Below are positions 35,042 to 43,487 of a DNA stretch of 64,000 nt, in pieces. Made by a program: the position numbers and the translations under genes. Every line of letters begins with the position of its first letter. Within the stretch, counting starts at the first letter, position 1. The stretch lies in contig JANQPD010000085.1 in the NCBI GenBank assembly GCA_028285465.1, positions 1 through 64,000 of the forward strand, given 5' to 3'. The DNA comes from Owenweeksia sp. (GTDB lineage: Bacteria > Bacteroidota > Bacteroidia > Flavobacteriales > Schleiferiaceae). Under the pieces are notes generated by a model that saw nothing but the letters and a program-made list of their open reading frames with translations, ran no database searches and was not told where the DNA came from.

Positions 35042-36562
35042 ATGAGCACTCCCAAACCTAAACTCAGTTTTTGGCAGATCTGGAATATGAGCTTCGGCTT
35101 TTTAGGCATTCAATTTGGTTTTGCACTTCAAAATGCAAACACCAGCCGGATCTTTCAATCCCTGGGTGCCGAAGAAGAAAACCTAGCCATTCTTTGGTTG
35201 GCGGCCCCCGTTACCGGTTTGCTGGTGCAGCCCCTGATCGGGTATTATAGCGACAAAACCTGGCATCCCAAATGGGGGAGGAGGAGGCCTTACTTTGCCA
35301 TAGGCGCCATCCTGGCCACGCTTTCCTTATTGGTTATGCCTAATTCTCCCGCCTTATGGGTAGCGGCAGGCACGCTCTGGATCATGGATGCCTCTATCAA
35401 CATCAGCATGGAACCTTTCCGCGCCTTTGTGGGAGACCTGCTGCCCCCGGAACAACGTACCCGGGGCTTTGCCATGCAGAGCTTTTTTATAGGCGTGGGA
35501 GCCGTAGTGGCTTCTGCTTTGCCCTGGATGCTTACCAATTGGTTTGGCATCACCAATACCCCAGCACCTGGCGAACAGATCAGCGAAAGCGTAAAGTGGT
35601 CTTACTACCTGGGGGGGATCGTGTTTTTGGCGGCGGTGATGTGGACGGTCTTCACGACAAAAGAATATCCTCCTGAAGAAAATGAAGGGACGGCCGCCGC
35701 ACAGGAAGCCCCATTGGTTATAAAATACAGGCCTGCTACATACCGCAGTATAGGGGTAAGTATGCTGGCTCTTGCCTTGCTTTTGGCCTTTTGGTTTTAC
35801 ACAGCCGGTTTAGACCAGAAACTATATGTGCTTTGCGGCATTCTCGGGATCTTTGGCTTTGCCTATTTCATTGCTTCGCTTTTCATGAACAAAGGGAAGT
35901 ACCGGAACGGCTTTGTACAGATTGTACGCGATTTTCAGAACATGCCCAAGACTATGATCCAATTGGCCTTTGTCCAATTCTTCAGTTGGTTTGCCCTTTT
36001 TGCTATGTGGATCTACACTACTTCCGGAGTGACGGCCCATATATATGGTACAACAGATACGGCTTCGGAAGCATACAATAACGGGGCAGATTGGGTGAGT
36101 GTGCTGTTCAGTGCGTACAATGGCATTGCCGCCCTGGCGGCCTTTGGTATTCCGTGGCTATCCAGGTATATCGGGCGGAGGTTTACGCACCTCACTTCTT
36201 TAACGTTGGGTGGCCTGGGGCTTATCAGTATGTACTTTATCTCAGACCCGGATATGCTTGTTGTTTCCATGATCGGGGTAGGCGTGGCCTGGAGCAGCAT
36301 TCTTTCCGTTCCTTATGCGATGTTGTCCAACAGCATTCCACAAGAAAAAATGGGGTATTACATGGGTATTTTCAATTTCTTTATTGTGATCCCGCAAATT
36401 GTAGCCGCCAGTATTTTAGGCTTTATCCTGAGCCGTTTTTTTGCCTCGGAGGCCATTTATGCCCTGGTGATCGGGGGAGCCGCCATGATCTTATCCGGGC
36501 TTTTATGCCTTATGGTAAATGACAAAGATGAGATCCATGTTGCCGACCCGAATCAAGCTTAA
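35042..36562 (+). CDS. MFS sugar (maltose/maltodextrin) transporter
   Basis: 506 residues with about 12 hydrophobic segments. The N-terminal signature SFWQIWNMSFGFLGIQFGFALQNANTSRIFQSLGA and LIGYYSDKTWHPKWGRRRPYF (the loop 2-3 D-R-R pattern) match the glycoside/sucrose-like MFS transporters found in Bacteroidota maltose loci. It should carry maltose or short maltodextrins across the inner membrane, between periplasmic amylases and cytoplasmic maltose phosphorylase. It has its own operator. It converges on the amylase gene at 36588 with a 25-bp gap and no visible terminator. Confidence 0.9.
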   Translation: MSTPKPKLSFWQIWNMSFGFLGIQFGFALQNANTSRIFQSLGAEEENLAILWLAAPVTGLLVQPLIGYYSDKTWHPKWGRRRPYFAIGAILATLSLLVMPNSPALWVAAGTLWIMDASINISMEPFRAFVGDLLPPEQRTRGFAMQSFFIGVGAVVASALPWMLTNWFGITNTPAPGEQISESVKWSYYLGGIVFLAAVMWTVFTTKEYPPEENEGTAAAQEAPLVIKYRPATYRSIGVSMLALALLLAFWFYTAGLDQKLYVLCGILGIFGFAYFIASLFMNKGKYRNGFVQIVRDFQNMPKTMIQLAFVQFFSWFALFAMWIYTTSGVTAHIYGTTDTASEAYNNGADWVSVLFSAYNGIAALAAFGIPWLSRYIGRRFTHLTSLTLGGLGLISMYFISDPDMLVVSMIGVGVAWSSILSVPYAMLSNSIPQEKMGYYMGIFNFFIVIPQIVAASILGFILSRFFASEAIYALVIGGAAMILSGLLCLMVNDKDEIHVADPNQA

Positions 36563-36587
36563 AAGAATCCGGTTGCAATACATTTCC

Positions 36588-38435
36588 TTATTTCTTCAGT
36601 TGAATGATCCTGCTGCTCATGGCCGGTAACAGGACCTCGTGGCTACGGATATCTTCTCCGGAAAGTACGTCTGTGCCTGAAGCATGCAAAGGCCAAAGTT
36701 CCCGGTATCGTTTAAGGCTATGTGTAACAGCGGTATCCGCGGTATTAGCAATCACCATTACGGTATCCTGTGCACTGTGCCTGAAGTACACGTATACCCC
36801 TTTTTCGGGAACAAATTGTGTAAGCTTTCCTTTGGCAACAGCCTGCGAAGTAGCCCGCCACTGCAATAAGTTGCGCAGGTAAGAGAAAATGCTGTCCTGT
36901 ATAGGGGTGCGCCCTTCAGGAGTAAAGGCATTTTGCTCGTCTTCCGGCCAACCTCCGGGAAAATCTTCACGCAGCAGCCCGTGGTTTTTGGTTTGGTGCA
37001 TGCCTAGTTCACTGCCGTAATACAGGCAGGGGATGCCGCGCATGGTAAAGAGCCAATTGTATCCCAGCCGCAATTTTTTGAGATCCATTTGCACGTTTCC
37101 GGCAAAACGGGCCAGGTCGTGGTTGTCCAGAAAAGTAACCAGTTTTTCAGGCGCATTATATAGGTAATCTGCCGCCAGGGTATAGTAAATCTTAGAAACG
37201 CCTCCCGTCCAGCTTTGCTTGTTGTGTACGGCATCGTTAAACGCATAGTACATCTGAAAATCAGTAACCGCATCCAGGTAGGTGTTAAGCGGATTGTACC
37301 GCATTTGCTCCACAAAGTAGCTTTGTATAGGTTGTCCGTGTACCCAGGTCTCCCCAAAAATGAAAAAGCCGGGGTATTGCTTTTTCACCTGTTTGGATAA
37401 ACGGGCCATAAAGGCTTGATCGGGATAAATGTAGGTGTCTATCCGAAAGGCATCTACGCCAAAAGTTTCGATCCACCAAATGGAGTTTTGAATAAGGAAA
37501 CGGGCCACATGCGGGTTGCGCTGGTTCAGGTCGGGCATATGGGCCACAAACCAGCCGTCCTGGAAGGTTTCATAATCTTCCCGGGAACGGTGGGGATCGG
37601 TAACCGTAGTGGCGCGATAACTGGTCTGTTTATACCCGTCAGGTTTTCCTTTATGCAGGTTAAAAAAGGAAGAATCCGGCATATCCCGGTAAAGAAAATG
37701 ACCGGTGCCCACATGGTTGTATACCATGTCTTTTATAACCTTCATTTGTTTTTTATGAGCGGTACGGATCAGTACCTGGTAGGCTTTGTTTGAGCCCATC
37801 CGGGGGTCTATCCGGTAATGATCTGTAATGGCATACCCGTGATAGGATTCATCGGCCTGGTTGTTTTCGAGCAGCGGACTGATCCAGATGCTGCTTGCAC
37901 CAAGGTCTTTTATGTAATCCAAATGCGCCTTGATGCCCTCTATATCTCCCCCGTGACGACCGAAAGGTTTGCTGCGGCCATATTTCTTTTCTGCAAAACC
38001 CGGGAGGCTGTCGTTCTCCAGGTTGCCGTTCGCAAAGCGATCCGGGGTGATCAGGTACATGACGTCTGCCTGTGAAAAGCGGGCCACTTCCCTTTTTTGC
38101 CTTTCCTTAAACAGGTAGTTATGTGTTTCTCCATTAACCTGTATGCGTAAGGTAGCCGGCCGCTCTCCCCCGATAAACAAAGTGAAGCTGGCGTAGCGGG
38201 GATTTTTAAAAGGTGTGCGCTCCAGGAGCACAATACCGCCGGGAGTATCGAGGTCCAGGGAAGTGATCGGGTCGCCTTCGCTGTATACTAAAACTTCCAG
38301 TGTATCATTTTCCATCCCCGCGTACCAAAAAGGAGGGTAGAAGTGGAGTTGCGCTTTTCCCGTTTGCGGGAAGCATAGCGTTAAGATCGCTATAAACGTG
38401 TACAAAATACACTTTTTGTAAGTAAGCCCTTTCAT
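36588..38435 (-). CDS. Exported GH13 neopullulanase/cyclomaltodextrinase-like amylase (SusA-like)
   Basis: 615 residues. Signal peptide MKGLTYKKCILYTFIAILTLCF, then a cyclomaltodextrinase-type N-terminal domain (about 30-120, FYPPFWYAGMENDTLEVLVY). The barrel has ADVMYLITPDRFANGN, KVIKDMVYNHVG (region I), DAFRIDTYIY (II, nucleophile), FIFGETWVHG (III) and TFLDNHDLARF (IV). This layout matches SusA-type periplasmic neopullulanases that cut maltooligosaccharides and pullulan. No lipobox or sorting domain is seen. A palindromic operator copy (38396-38414) lies inside its signal-peptide codons. It is divergent from the SusE/F-like gene at 38559. Confidence 0.93.
   Translation of the reverse strand: MKGLTYKKCILYTFIAILTLCFPQTGKAQLHFYPPFWYAGMENDTLEVLVYSEGDPITSLDLDTPGGIVLLERTPFKNPRYASFTLFIGGERPATLRIQVNGETHNYLFKERQKREVARFSQADVMYLITPDRFANGNLENDSLPGFAEKKYGRSKPFGRHGGDIEGIKAHLDYIKDLGASSIWISPLLENNQADESYHGYAITDHYRIDPRMGSNKAYQVLIRTAHKKQMKVIKDMVYNHVGTGHFLYRDMPDSSFFNLHKGKPDGYKQTSYRATTVTDPHRSREDYETFQDGWFVAHMPDLNQRNPHVARFLIQNSIWWIETFGVDAFRIDTYIYPDQAFMARLSKQVKKQYPGFFIFGETWVHGQPIQSYFVEQMRYNPLNTYLDAVTDFQMYYAFNDAVHNKQSWTGGVSKIYYTLAADYLYNAPEKLVTFLDNHDLARFAGNVQMDLKKLRLGYNWLFTMRGIPCLYYGSELGMHQTKNHGLLREDFPGGWPEDEQNAFTPEGRTPIQDSIFSYLRNLLQWRATSQAVAKGKLTQFVPEKGVYVYFRHSAQDTVMVIANTADTAVTHSLKRYRELWPLHASGTDVLSGEDIRSHEVLLPAMSSRIIQLKK
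38396..38414. promoter_or_regulatory. Palindromic operator copy inside the start of the SusA-like amylase gene
   Basis: ACGTGTAcaaaaTACACTT, with one arm mismatch. It covers codons 8 to 14 of the amylase gene, about 22-40 bp after the ATG. It may act as a roadblock or loop with the copy at 38509, about 113 bp away. Confidence 0.6.
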
Positions 38436-38508
38436 GTCAGGTGTTTAACGATAAAATTTATGGCAATATTAAGTATTGATTAAGAAATTTACGTTACATT
38501 GCGCTAGT

Positions 38509-38527
38509 TATTGTAAATAATACACTA
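38509..38527. promoter_or_regulatory. Palindromic operator TTGTA-N5-TACACTA upstream of the SusE/F-like gene
   Basis: TATTGTAaataaTACACTA, with a TGTA/TACA core and a consensus right arm, 31 bp before the ATG at 38559. A TACATTGC at 38495-38502 could be a -7 element, which would put the operator just downstream of the promoter, a repressor-like position. Confidence 0.65.
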
Positions 38528-38558
38528 AGTAAAATAAAAAAATCAAAACCCTATCACA

Positions 38559-40250
38559 ATGAAGAAAATGTACTCCTTGGTGGTTGCGCTCTTAACCACA
38601 GTTGCGCTCTTTGCACAGCGCAACGTAACGATACAGGTAGATATGACAGGCCAGACCATCAGCGCCAATGGCGTACACGTGGCCGGCGACTTCCAGGGCC
38701 CGGCCGGAGGTACTAACTGGACACCCAATGGTACCCCTATGACGCAGGTAGGCACAAGCAACATTTACGCAGCAACCGTAAACATTCCCGATGGCGCGTA
38801 TCATTTAAAGTTTATCAACGACAACGACTGGGCAGGTGTTGAAGGCGTGCCGGCTGAATGCCAGGTTTCCCTTGGGATGGGGCTTGATAATGGTAGTGAT
38901 AACCGCTGGATGGCGATCACTTCCGATACCACACTCCCGGCTATCCAGTTTGGTGGCTGTGCTCCGGCAGGTATGTATGCCATAACCTTTGCTGCAGATC
39001 TTAGCCAGGAGGCAACGGTAGCGGATACGGTATCTATTGCCGGAGACTTCCAGGTTCCGAATACCTGGACTCCGAAGGCTGATATTATGTATGACGTAGT
39101 ACCGGGATCGGATAGTGTTTTCCGCTATGTATATTTTGGAAATACGGACGATACTATAAACTATAAATTCATTAATGGGTCGGCCTGGGAGAACGTACCG
39201 GGTGCCTGTGCGGTAAATGGCAACCGCCAGTTCATTATCGGGACGGCTAATGCAGTAGCCTCTAACTGCATCAATGCCTGTGGCGCCTGTTTTATTCCCG
39301 ATACCTTTAATCTTACCTTGCAGGTAGATATGAACGGGGTATGCGGGTTTAGCGATACCCTTGACTTTGCCGGACCTTTTAATGGCTGGCCCGGAAGCTT
39401 TGACCCCAATACGCAGTTTACCGATGCCAATAGCGATGGGATATATGAGATCACTGTTCGTGCCCCTTCTCCTGAATTTACCTACAAGGCGCGTTTTCAT
39501 ACAAACGGCAATACCAACTGGGAAGGCGGCAACAACAAGGTAATTATGTTCAATGGCGATACCACCGTAGCGGTGCGTTGCTTTGGCTCAGATGCTTACG
39601 GCCCCTGTGCCCCTGTACCTGCCCCTTCCGACCTGACGTTTATGGTGGATGTTAGCCAGGATCCGAATTTCATCCCGAGCGGAGACGGCATCTGGTTTAT
39701 AGGCGATTTTACAAGTCCTGCCTGGCAGGGAGGCGCCATCCAAATGACCCCGCATTCCACCCTACCGGGGGTTTTTGAAACTTCTGTAAACGGAGTTTGC
39801 CCGGGAAAGATCAACTTCAAATTTGTAAACGGTGATCCCAATAACGGGGGTGTTGAAGAAGATTTTGCCGGTCTTCAGGATTCTTCCTGTACAGAGCCGA
39901 GTGGAGCCGGTGGTTTGAATCGTTTTTACGTACGTCCGGACGACCAGCCTCAGACCATCAAGGCGATTTACAATACATGTCAGAACAACATTGGCTTAGA
40001 AGAGAGCTTTGCAGAAAGAACGTTTAGCATTTACCCGAATCCTTTTACCGGTCAAACCACTTTGCAGTTAGACAATGAAGAAAGCTATACCGTAAGTATT
40101 GTTGACCTGAACGGAAGGGTGTTGGAAACACTACCCGAAGCCAGCGGAAAAGTAACGCTCAGCGCCCGCAATATGGCGCCCGGGGTGTACATGATCCGGA
40201 TCAGGAATGCCGCAGGTGCGTTGAACATCAACAAGGTGATTGTTCAATAA
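38559..40250 (+). CDS. SusE/F-like multi-domain starch-binding protein with T9SS sorting domain
   Basis: 563 residues. Signal peptide MKKMYSLVVALLTTVALFAQ is followed by four related beta-sandwich modules of about 110-120 residues. Each begins with a strand like VTIQVDM, ITFAADLSQ, LTLQVDMNG or LTFMVDVSQ and contains VAGDFQ, IAGDFQVPNTW, FAGPFNGWPG or FIGDFTSPAWQ and a KFxNG segment. This is the pattern of SusE/SusF starch-binding domains. A T9SS sorting domain (SIYPNPFTGQTTLQL...GVYMIRI) ends the protein, so it reaches the surface by T9SS and not as a lipoprotein. It probably holds starch near SusCD and the T9SS amylase. It stands alone between an operator and a strong terminator. Confidence 0.85.
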   Translation: MKKMYSLVVALLTTVALFAQRNVTIQVDMTGQTISANGVHVAGDFQGPAGGTNWTPNGTPMTQVGTSNIYAATVNIPDGAYHLKFINDNDWAGVEGVPAECQVSLGMGLDNGSDNRWMAITSDTTLPAIQFGGCAPAGMYAITFAADLSQEATVADTVSIAGDFQVPNTWTPKADIMYDVVPGSDSVFRYVYFGNTDDTINYKFINGSAWENVPGACAVNGNRQFIIGTANAVASNCINACGACFIPDTFNLTLQVDMNGVCGFSDTLDFAGPFNGWPGSFDPNTQFTDANSDGIYEITVRAPSPEFTYKARFHTNGNTNWEGGNNKVIMFNGDTTVAVRCFGSDAYGPCAPVPAPSDLTFMVDVSQDPNFIPSGDGIWFIGDFTSPAWQGGAIQMTPHSTLPGVFETSVNGVCPGKINFKFVNGDPNNGGVEEDFAGLQDSSCTEPSGAGGLNRFYVRPDDQPQTIKAIYNTCQNNIGLEESFAERTFSIYPNPFTGQTTLQLDNEESYTVSIVDLNGRVLETLPEASGKVTLSARNMAPGVYMIRIRNAAGALNINKVIVQ

Positions 40251-40271
40251 GGCACCATACCAGAGTTTTAT

Positions 40272-40302
40272 AAAAATGCCCCTGCTAAGGGGCATTTTTT
40301 TT
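40272..40302 (+). terminator. Rho-independent terminator
   Basis: Stem TGCCCCT / AGGGGCA (40277-40283 and 40288-40294) with loop GCTA, extended by A/T pairing, followed by eight T. It ends the SusE/F-like gene and the maltodextrin locus. Confidence 0.92.
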
Positions 40303-40312
40303 GCTCTTTAAA

Positions 40313-40359
40313 AAACCTTCCAGGTTTATCTCCGCACCGTTGAAAAACCTGGAAGGTTT
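40313..40359. repeat. REP-like inverted repeat with 15-bp perfect arms
   Basis: AAACCTTCCAGGTTT (40313-40327) and AAACCTGGAAGGTTT (40345-40359) with a 17-bp spacer. Each arm is also an imperfect palindrome (AAACCT-N3-AGGTTT). It has no T run in either direction and sits between two separate terminators. The core CCTTCCAGGTTT recurs at 52438-52449. The remaining 175 bp up to 40534 show no gene or other signal. Confidence 0.6.
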
Positions 40360-40534
40360 GATGGTGTCTTTGGTCCTGGAAAATTTATTTGAATACGCCA
40401 TTCCCCGCTATTTAAAAGGCATCAAAGCCTATACTTACAGGGAATTTCTGTTTCAATCAATCAAAACGGCTTTGCCGTTATATGAATGTCAGGCTTTACT
40501 TCCGGCGTATATTAAAAACAGAGTATAGGCACAT

Positions 40535-40565
40535 AAAAAAGCCCGGGCGTTACGCCCGGGCTTTT
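40535..40565 (-). terminator. Rho-independent terminator of the ribosomal protein operon
   Basis: A 12-bp stem AAAGCCCGGGCG / CGCCCGGGCTTT with loop TTA and A/T flanks. It lies about 23 bp after the tsf stop codon on the minus strand. Confidence 0.92.
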
Positions 40566-40587
40566 CAAATCAGATCAGTTACGTTCG

Positions 40588-41406
40588 CTAAACGCCCAGT
40601 CCAACACGCTTAAAGCCGGTTACGGTAAGTCCTTTTTCCTCACTGTCAAGGTACTTGGCAATGGTCAGTTTGTTGTCGCGGATGTATTCTTGCTCCACCA
40701 AAGTGTTTTCCTTGTAGAATTTATTTAGACGACCGGTAGCGATCTTATCCAGCATTTCTTCTGGCTTACCTTCCTGGCGGGCCATGTCTTTACCTACCTC
40801 CAGTTCGCGTTCTACCACTTCCTGGGGTACTTCATCACGGTTCAGGGCCACCGGGTTCATTGCAGCAGCTTGCATGGCCACGTTGCGTCCGGCATCTTCG
40901 GCTTCGCCTGTAAGGCCAACCAAAGTAGCCAGCTTATTGCCGGCGTGAATGTATGTAGCTACATAAGGAGCCTCCAAGGTTTCGAAAGCGCCTATTTCCA
41001 GTTTTTCGCCAATCACCCCGGTTTGCTCAGTTAGCTTTTCTTCTACGCTCATGCCGTTAAGGTCGGCTTTCAAAAGCGCTTCTTTAGAAGAAAAGGTGTT
41101 GGCCAGGGCGAGGTCAAGAACAGACTGCGTCAAAGCCACAAAGCTGTCGTTTTTAGCCACAAAATCCGTTTCGCAGTTCAGGCTCAGCACTACGCCAAAG
41201 CCCTCTTTGCTACCGGCCAGTACGCAGCCCTCTGCTGCTTCCCGGTCGGCGCGCTTGGCGGCAATTTTTTGCCCTTTCTTGCGCAGAATATCTACGGCCT
41301 TTTCAAAATCGCCCTCCGCTTCCTGGAGTGCTTTTTTGCAGTCCATCATACCTGCTCCGGTTTGTTTCCTTAATTTATTTACGTCTGCTGCAGTTATTGT
41401 AGCCAT
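40588..41406 (-). CDS. tsf: Translation elongation factor Ts
   Basis: 272 residues. The UBA-like N-terminus ITAADVNKLRKQTGAGMMDCKKALQEAEGDFEKAVDILRKKG and the second signature ETDFVAKNDSFVALTQSV are diagnostic. It recycles EF-Tu from GDP to GTP form. It follows rpsB by 104 bp and is the last gene of the operon. Confidence 0.98.
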   Translation of the reverse strand: MATITAADVNKLRKQTGAGMMDCKKALQEAEGDFEKAVDILRKKGQKIAAKRADREAAEGCVLAGSKEGFGVVLSLNCETDFVAKNDSFVALTQSVLDLALANTFSSKEALLKADLNGMSVEEKLTEQTGVIGEKLEIGAFETLEAPYVATYIHAGNKLATLVGLTGEAEDAGRNVAMQAAAMNPVALNRDEVPQEVVERELEVGKDMARQEGKPEEMLDKIATGRLNKFYKENTLVEQEYIRDNKLTIAKYLDSEEKGLTVTGFKRVGLGV

Positions 41407-41510
41407 TGTTTTGTGTTTGTTTAAGGGATTGTTTTAAAAAGGTAAAAAAGGGATAAAAATCACTTTTCACCCCTTTTTTATATCAAATTCATGTTAAGAA
41501 ATAAGCCTGC

Positions 41511-42272
41511 CTATTCTTCGGTAGATACTTCCGTTTTATTGGCGGCCTTTTTGATCTTTTCATCAGAGGCTTTGGCCTTTTCGTTCTTACGGTCTTTCAA
41601 GCCTTCTTTCATAGCGTCTGTAGCGCGGTTTACCAGGTAAGCAATAGACTTGGTCGCATCGTCATTGCCCGGAATAGCATAGTCCACTTCTTTGGGATCG
41701 GAGTTGGTATCTACGATAGCAAAGGTGGGTATACCCAGGTTTTGCGCTTCTTTTACGGCAATGTGTTCTTTATTGATGTCTACGATAAACAAAGCAGCCG
41801 GCAAGCGCGTCATATCCGCAATAGAACCCAATTGCCTTTCCAGCTTTTCACGCTGACGGTCTACCTGCAACCTCTCCTTTTTAGATAAGGTGTTGAAAGT
41901 GCCGTCTTCCTTCATTTTATCAATGCCCTGCATCTTCTTCACCGCTTTGCGGATGGTAATGAAGTTGGTAAGCATGCCTCCGGGCCAACGCTCGGTGATG
42001 TAAGGCATACTTGCTCCTTTAGCGGCTTCCGCTACAATGTCTTTGGCTTGTTTTTTAGTAGCTACCAAAAGGATCTTGCGGCCCGAAGCGGCAATTTTTC
42101 TGAGCGCTTCGGAAGCTTGCTCAAGCTTGGCTTCTGTTTTGTATAAGTCAATGATGTGGATCCCGTTGCGCTCCATGAAAATGTAAGGCGCCATGTTGGG
42201 GTTCCATTTGCGGGTGAGGTGTCCAAAGTGTACACCTGCATCCAGCATTTGTTTGATGTTTTCTTCTGCCAT
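41511..42272 (-). CDS. rpsB: 30S ribosomal protein S2
   Basis: 253 residues. Signatures are [44 protein letters not shown] and [28 protein letters not shown] charged, lysine-rich tail (about 225-253, [21 protein letters not shown]) extends the usual fold. It follows rpsI by 105 bp in the usual Bacteroidota order; I saw no convincing leader RNA in that gap. Confidence 0.98.
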   Translation of the reverse strand: MAEENIKQMLDAGVHFGHLTRKWNPNMAPYIFMERNGIHIIDLYKTEAKLEQASEALRKIAASGRKILLVATKKQAKDIVAEAAKGASMPYITERWPGGMLTNFITIRKAVKKMQGIDKMKEDGTFNTLSKKERLQVDRQREKLERQLGSIADMTRLPAALFIVDINKEHIAVKEAQNLGIPTFAIVDTNSDPKEVDYAIPGNDDATKSIAYLVNRATDAMKEGLKDRKNEKAKASDEKIKKAANKTEVSTEE

Positions 42273-42377
42273 TTTAATTTGTGTTTACTTTCTCTAAAGC
42301 AATGCCGGGGTGGTCAACAAACCGCCGTTTCGGAGTGTGTGTGCCCCCAACATTTGGATACTAAACCCAAGAGAGGA

Positions 42378-42764
42378 TTAACGTTTGCTGAACTGGAATT
42401 TCTTACGCGCTTTCTTCTGACCGAATTTCTTACGCTCTACCATACGTGGGTCACGAGTCATAAGGCCTTCAGGCTTAAGCAAGCTCTTGTGTTCAGGGTT
42501 TATTTCTACCAGGGCACGTGAAATACCCAGGCGGATCGCTTCTGCTTGTCCGGTGATGCCGCCTCCTTCTACATTAACCATAATGTCGTACTTACCCATG
42601 TTTTCGGTAAGCTGAAGGGGCTGTTCCACCTTGTAGTGAAGAGGTCCGGTAGTAAAGTACTCTTTGTAAGCTTTTTTGTTGATTACAATGTCGCCTTTAC
42701 CTTCTTTCAAAAACACGCGAGCTACTGAAGTTTTGCGTCTTCCAATGGTGTGCGTTACTGCCAT
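42378..42764 (-). CDS. rpsI: 30S ribosomal protein S9
   Basis: 128 residues. THTIGRRKTSVARVFLKEGKGDIVINKK, the central GGGITGQAEAIRLGISRALVEI and the C-terminal RKKFQFSKR (universal terminal KR) identify it. It starts 5 bp after the rplM stop codon. Confidence 0.98.
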   Translation of the reverse strand: MAVTHTIGRRKTSVARVFLKEGKGDIVINKKAYKEYFTTGPLHYKVEQPLQLTENMGKYDIMVNVEGGGITGQAEAIRLGISRALVEINPEHKSLLKPEGLMTRDPRMVERKKFGQKKARKKFQFSKR

Positions 42765-42769
42765 CTTTC

Positions 42770-43228
42770 TTATTTAATGATATCGTTAAGATCAACTTTA
42801 GTGGGTTGCTGTGCTTCTTGTTTGTGCGCAGCATCGGCATATACGTGCAGGTTTCGGAACATCTGGCGGCCAAGTTTATTTTTAGGCAACATGCCCTTCA
42901 CGGCATTTTCCACCACCTTGGTAGGTTGCTTTTTCAAAAGCTCACTGGGTGTACTGAAGCGCTGTCCTCCGGGGAAACCGGTATGGCGCACATACTGCTT
43001 CTCTTCTTCTTTTGCTCCGCTTAGTGCTACGGCTGCGGCATTAATGATCACCACATTGTCGCCACAGTCTACATGAGGGGTGAAATTTGTTTTGTGCTTG
43101 CCGCGAAGCAAATAAGCAACTTTAGATGCCAAACGGCCCAAAGTTTCCCCCTGGGCATCTACCAACAACCATTTCTTGTCTACAGTCTCCTTATTTGCAG
43201 ATACAGTTTTATAGCTAATCGTGTTCAC
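42770..43228 (-). CDS. rplM: 50S ribosomal protein L13 (GTG start)
   Basis: 152 residues. KKWLLVDAQGETLGRLASKVAYLLRGKHKTNFTPHVDCGDNVVIINA and VVENAVKGMLPKNKLGRQMFRNLHVYADAAHKQEAQQP are diagnostic. The start codon is GTG at 43226-43228. It fits the normal N-terminus (M-NTISYKTVSA) and no ATG is available in frame nearby. A well-formed promoter lies about 55 bp upstream and heads the rplM-rpsI-rpsB-tsf operon. Confidence 0.97.
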   Translation of the reverse strand: MNTISYKTVSANKETVDKKWLLVDAQGETLGRLASKVAYLLRGKHKTNFTPHVDCGDNVVIINAAAVALSGAKEEEKQYVRHTGFPGGQRFSTPSELLKKQPTKVVENAVKGMLPKNKLGRQMFRNLHVYADAAHKQEAQQPTKVDLNDIIK

Positions 43229-43286
43229 AACTGTTTTGTTTTTAACCTGTTACGTAAGTACGCTACCCTTCTAAAAAAAGGGGCTG

Positions 43287-43318
43287 CAAATGTACGTGTA
43301 AATATTTGAAATACACAA
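43287..43318 (-). promoter_or_regulatory. Bacteroidota promoter of the rplM operon
   Basis: On the minus strand: TTGTG (43314-43318), 19 bp, then TACATTTG (43287-43294), both boxes matching the phylum consensus. The leader of about 55 nt contains a weak CCCTT...AAGGG hairpin, which could be part of an autoregulatory L13 leader. Confidence 0.8.
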
Positions 43319-43450
43319 GGGTATGTGTTTCAAAATCTACACAAAAGTAAGCCAACAGCTGGTAGACAGAGGAAGGGCATGAACATTGATGACATTTATC
43401 AGTATAAAGAGGGTAGTCGCCCCACTAACAAAAAGCCGGGAATTGATTAT

Positions 43451-43458
43451 TACCTTTG
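43451..43458 (+). promoter_or_regulatory. Bacteroidota -7 element TACCTTTG for the metalloprotease gene
   Basis: An exact TAnnTTTG, 29 bp before the ATG at 43488. No good -33 box is seen. The preceding 130 bp hold a short frame (43325-43579) that runs into the protease gene in another frame and is not credible. Confidence 0.6.
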
Positions 43459-43487
43459 TGCTACAATTTTTTTAAGAAACCCTAAAA

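Noticed and set aside
40301-40528. 75-codon plus-strand frame in the gap after the SusE/F-like gene
   Set aside because: It starts in the T tail of a terminator and runs through the inverted repeat. The translation has no family resemblance.
42273-42377. Possible S2 leader RNA between rpsI and rpsB
   Set aside because: I could not find a convincing stem-loop set or a promoter in these 105 bp; a covariance search would be needed.
43296-43316. GTGTA...TACAC inverted repeat in the rplM promoter
   Set aside because: The spacer is 11 bp instead of 5 and it lies between the promoter boxes of a ribosomal operon, so I do not count it as a seventh operator.
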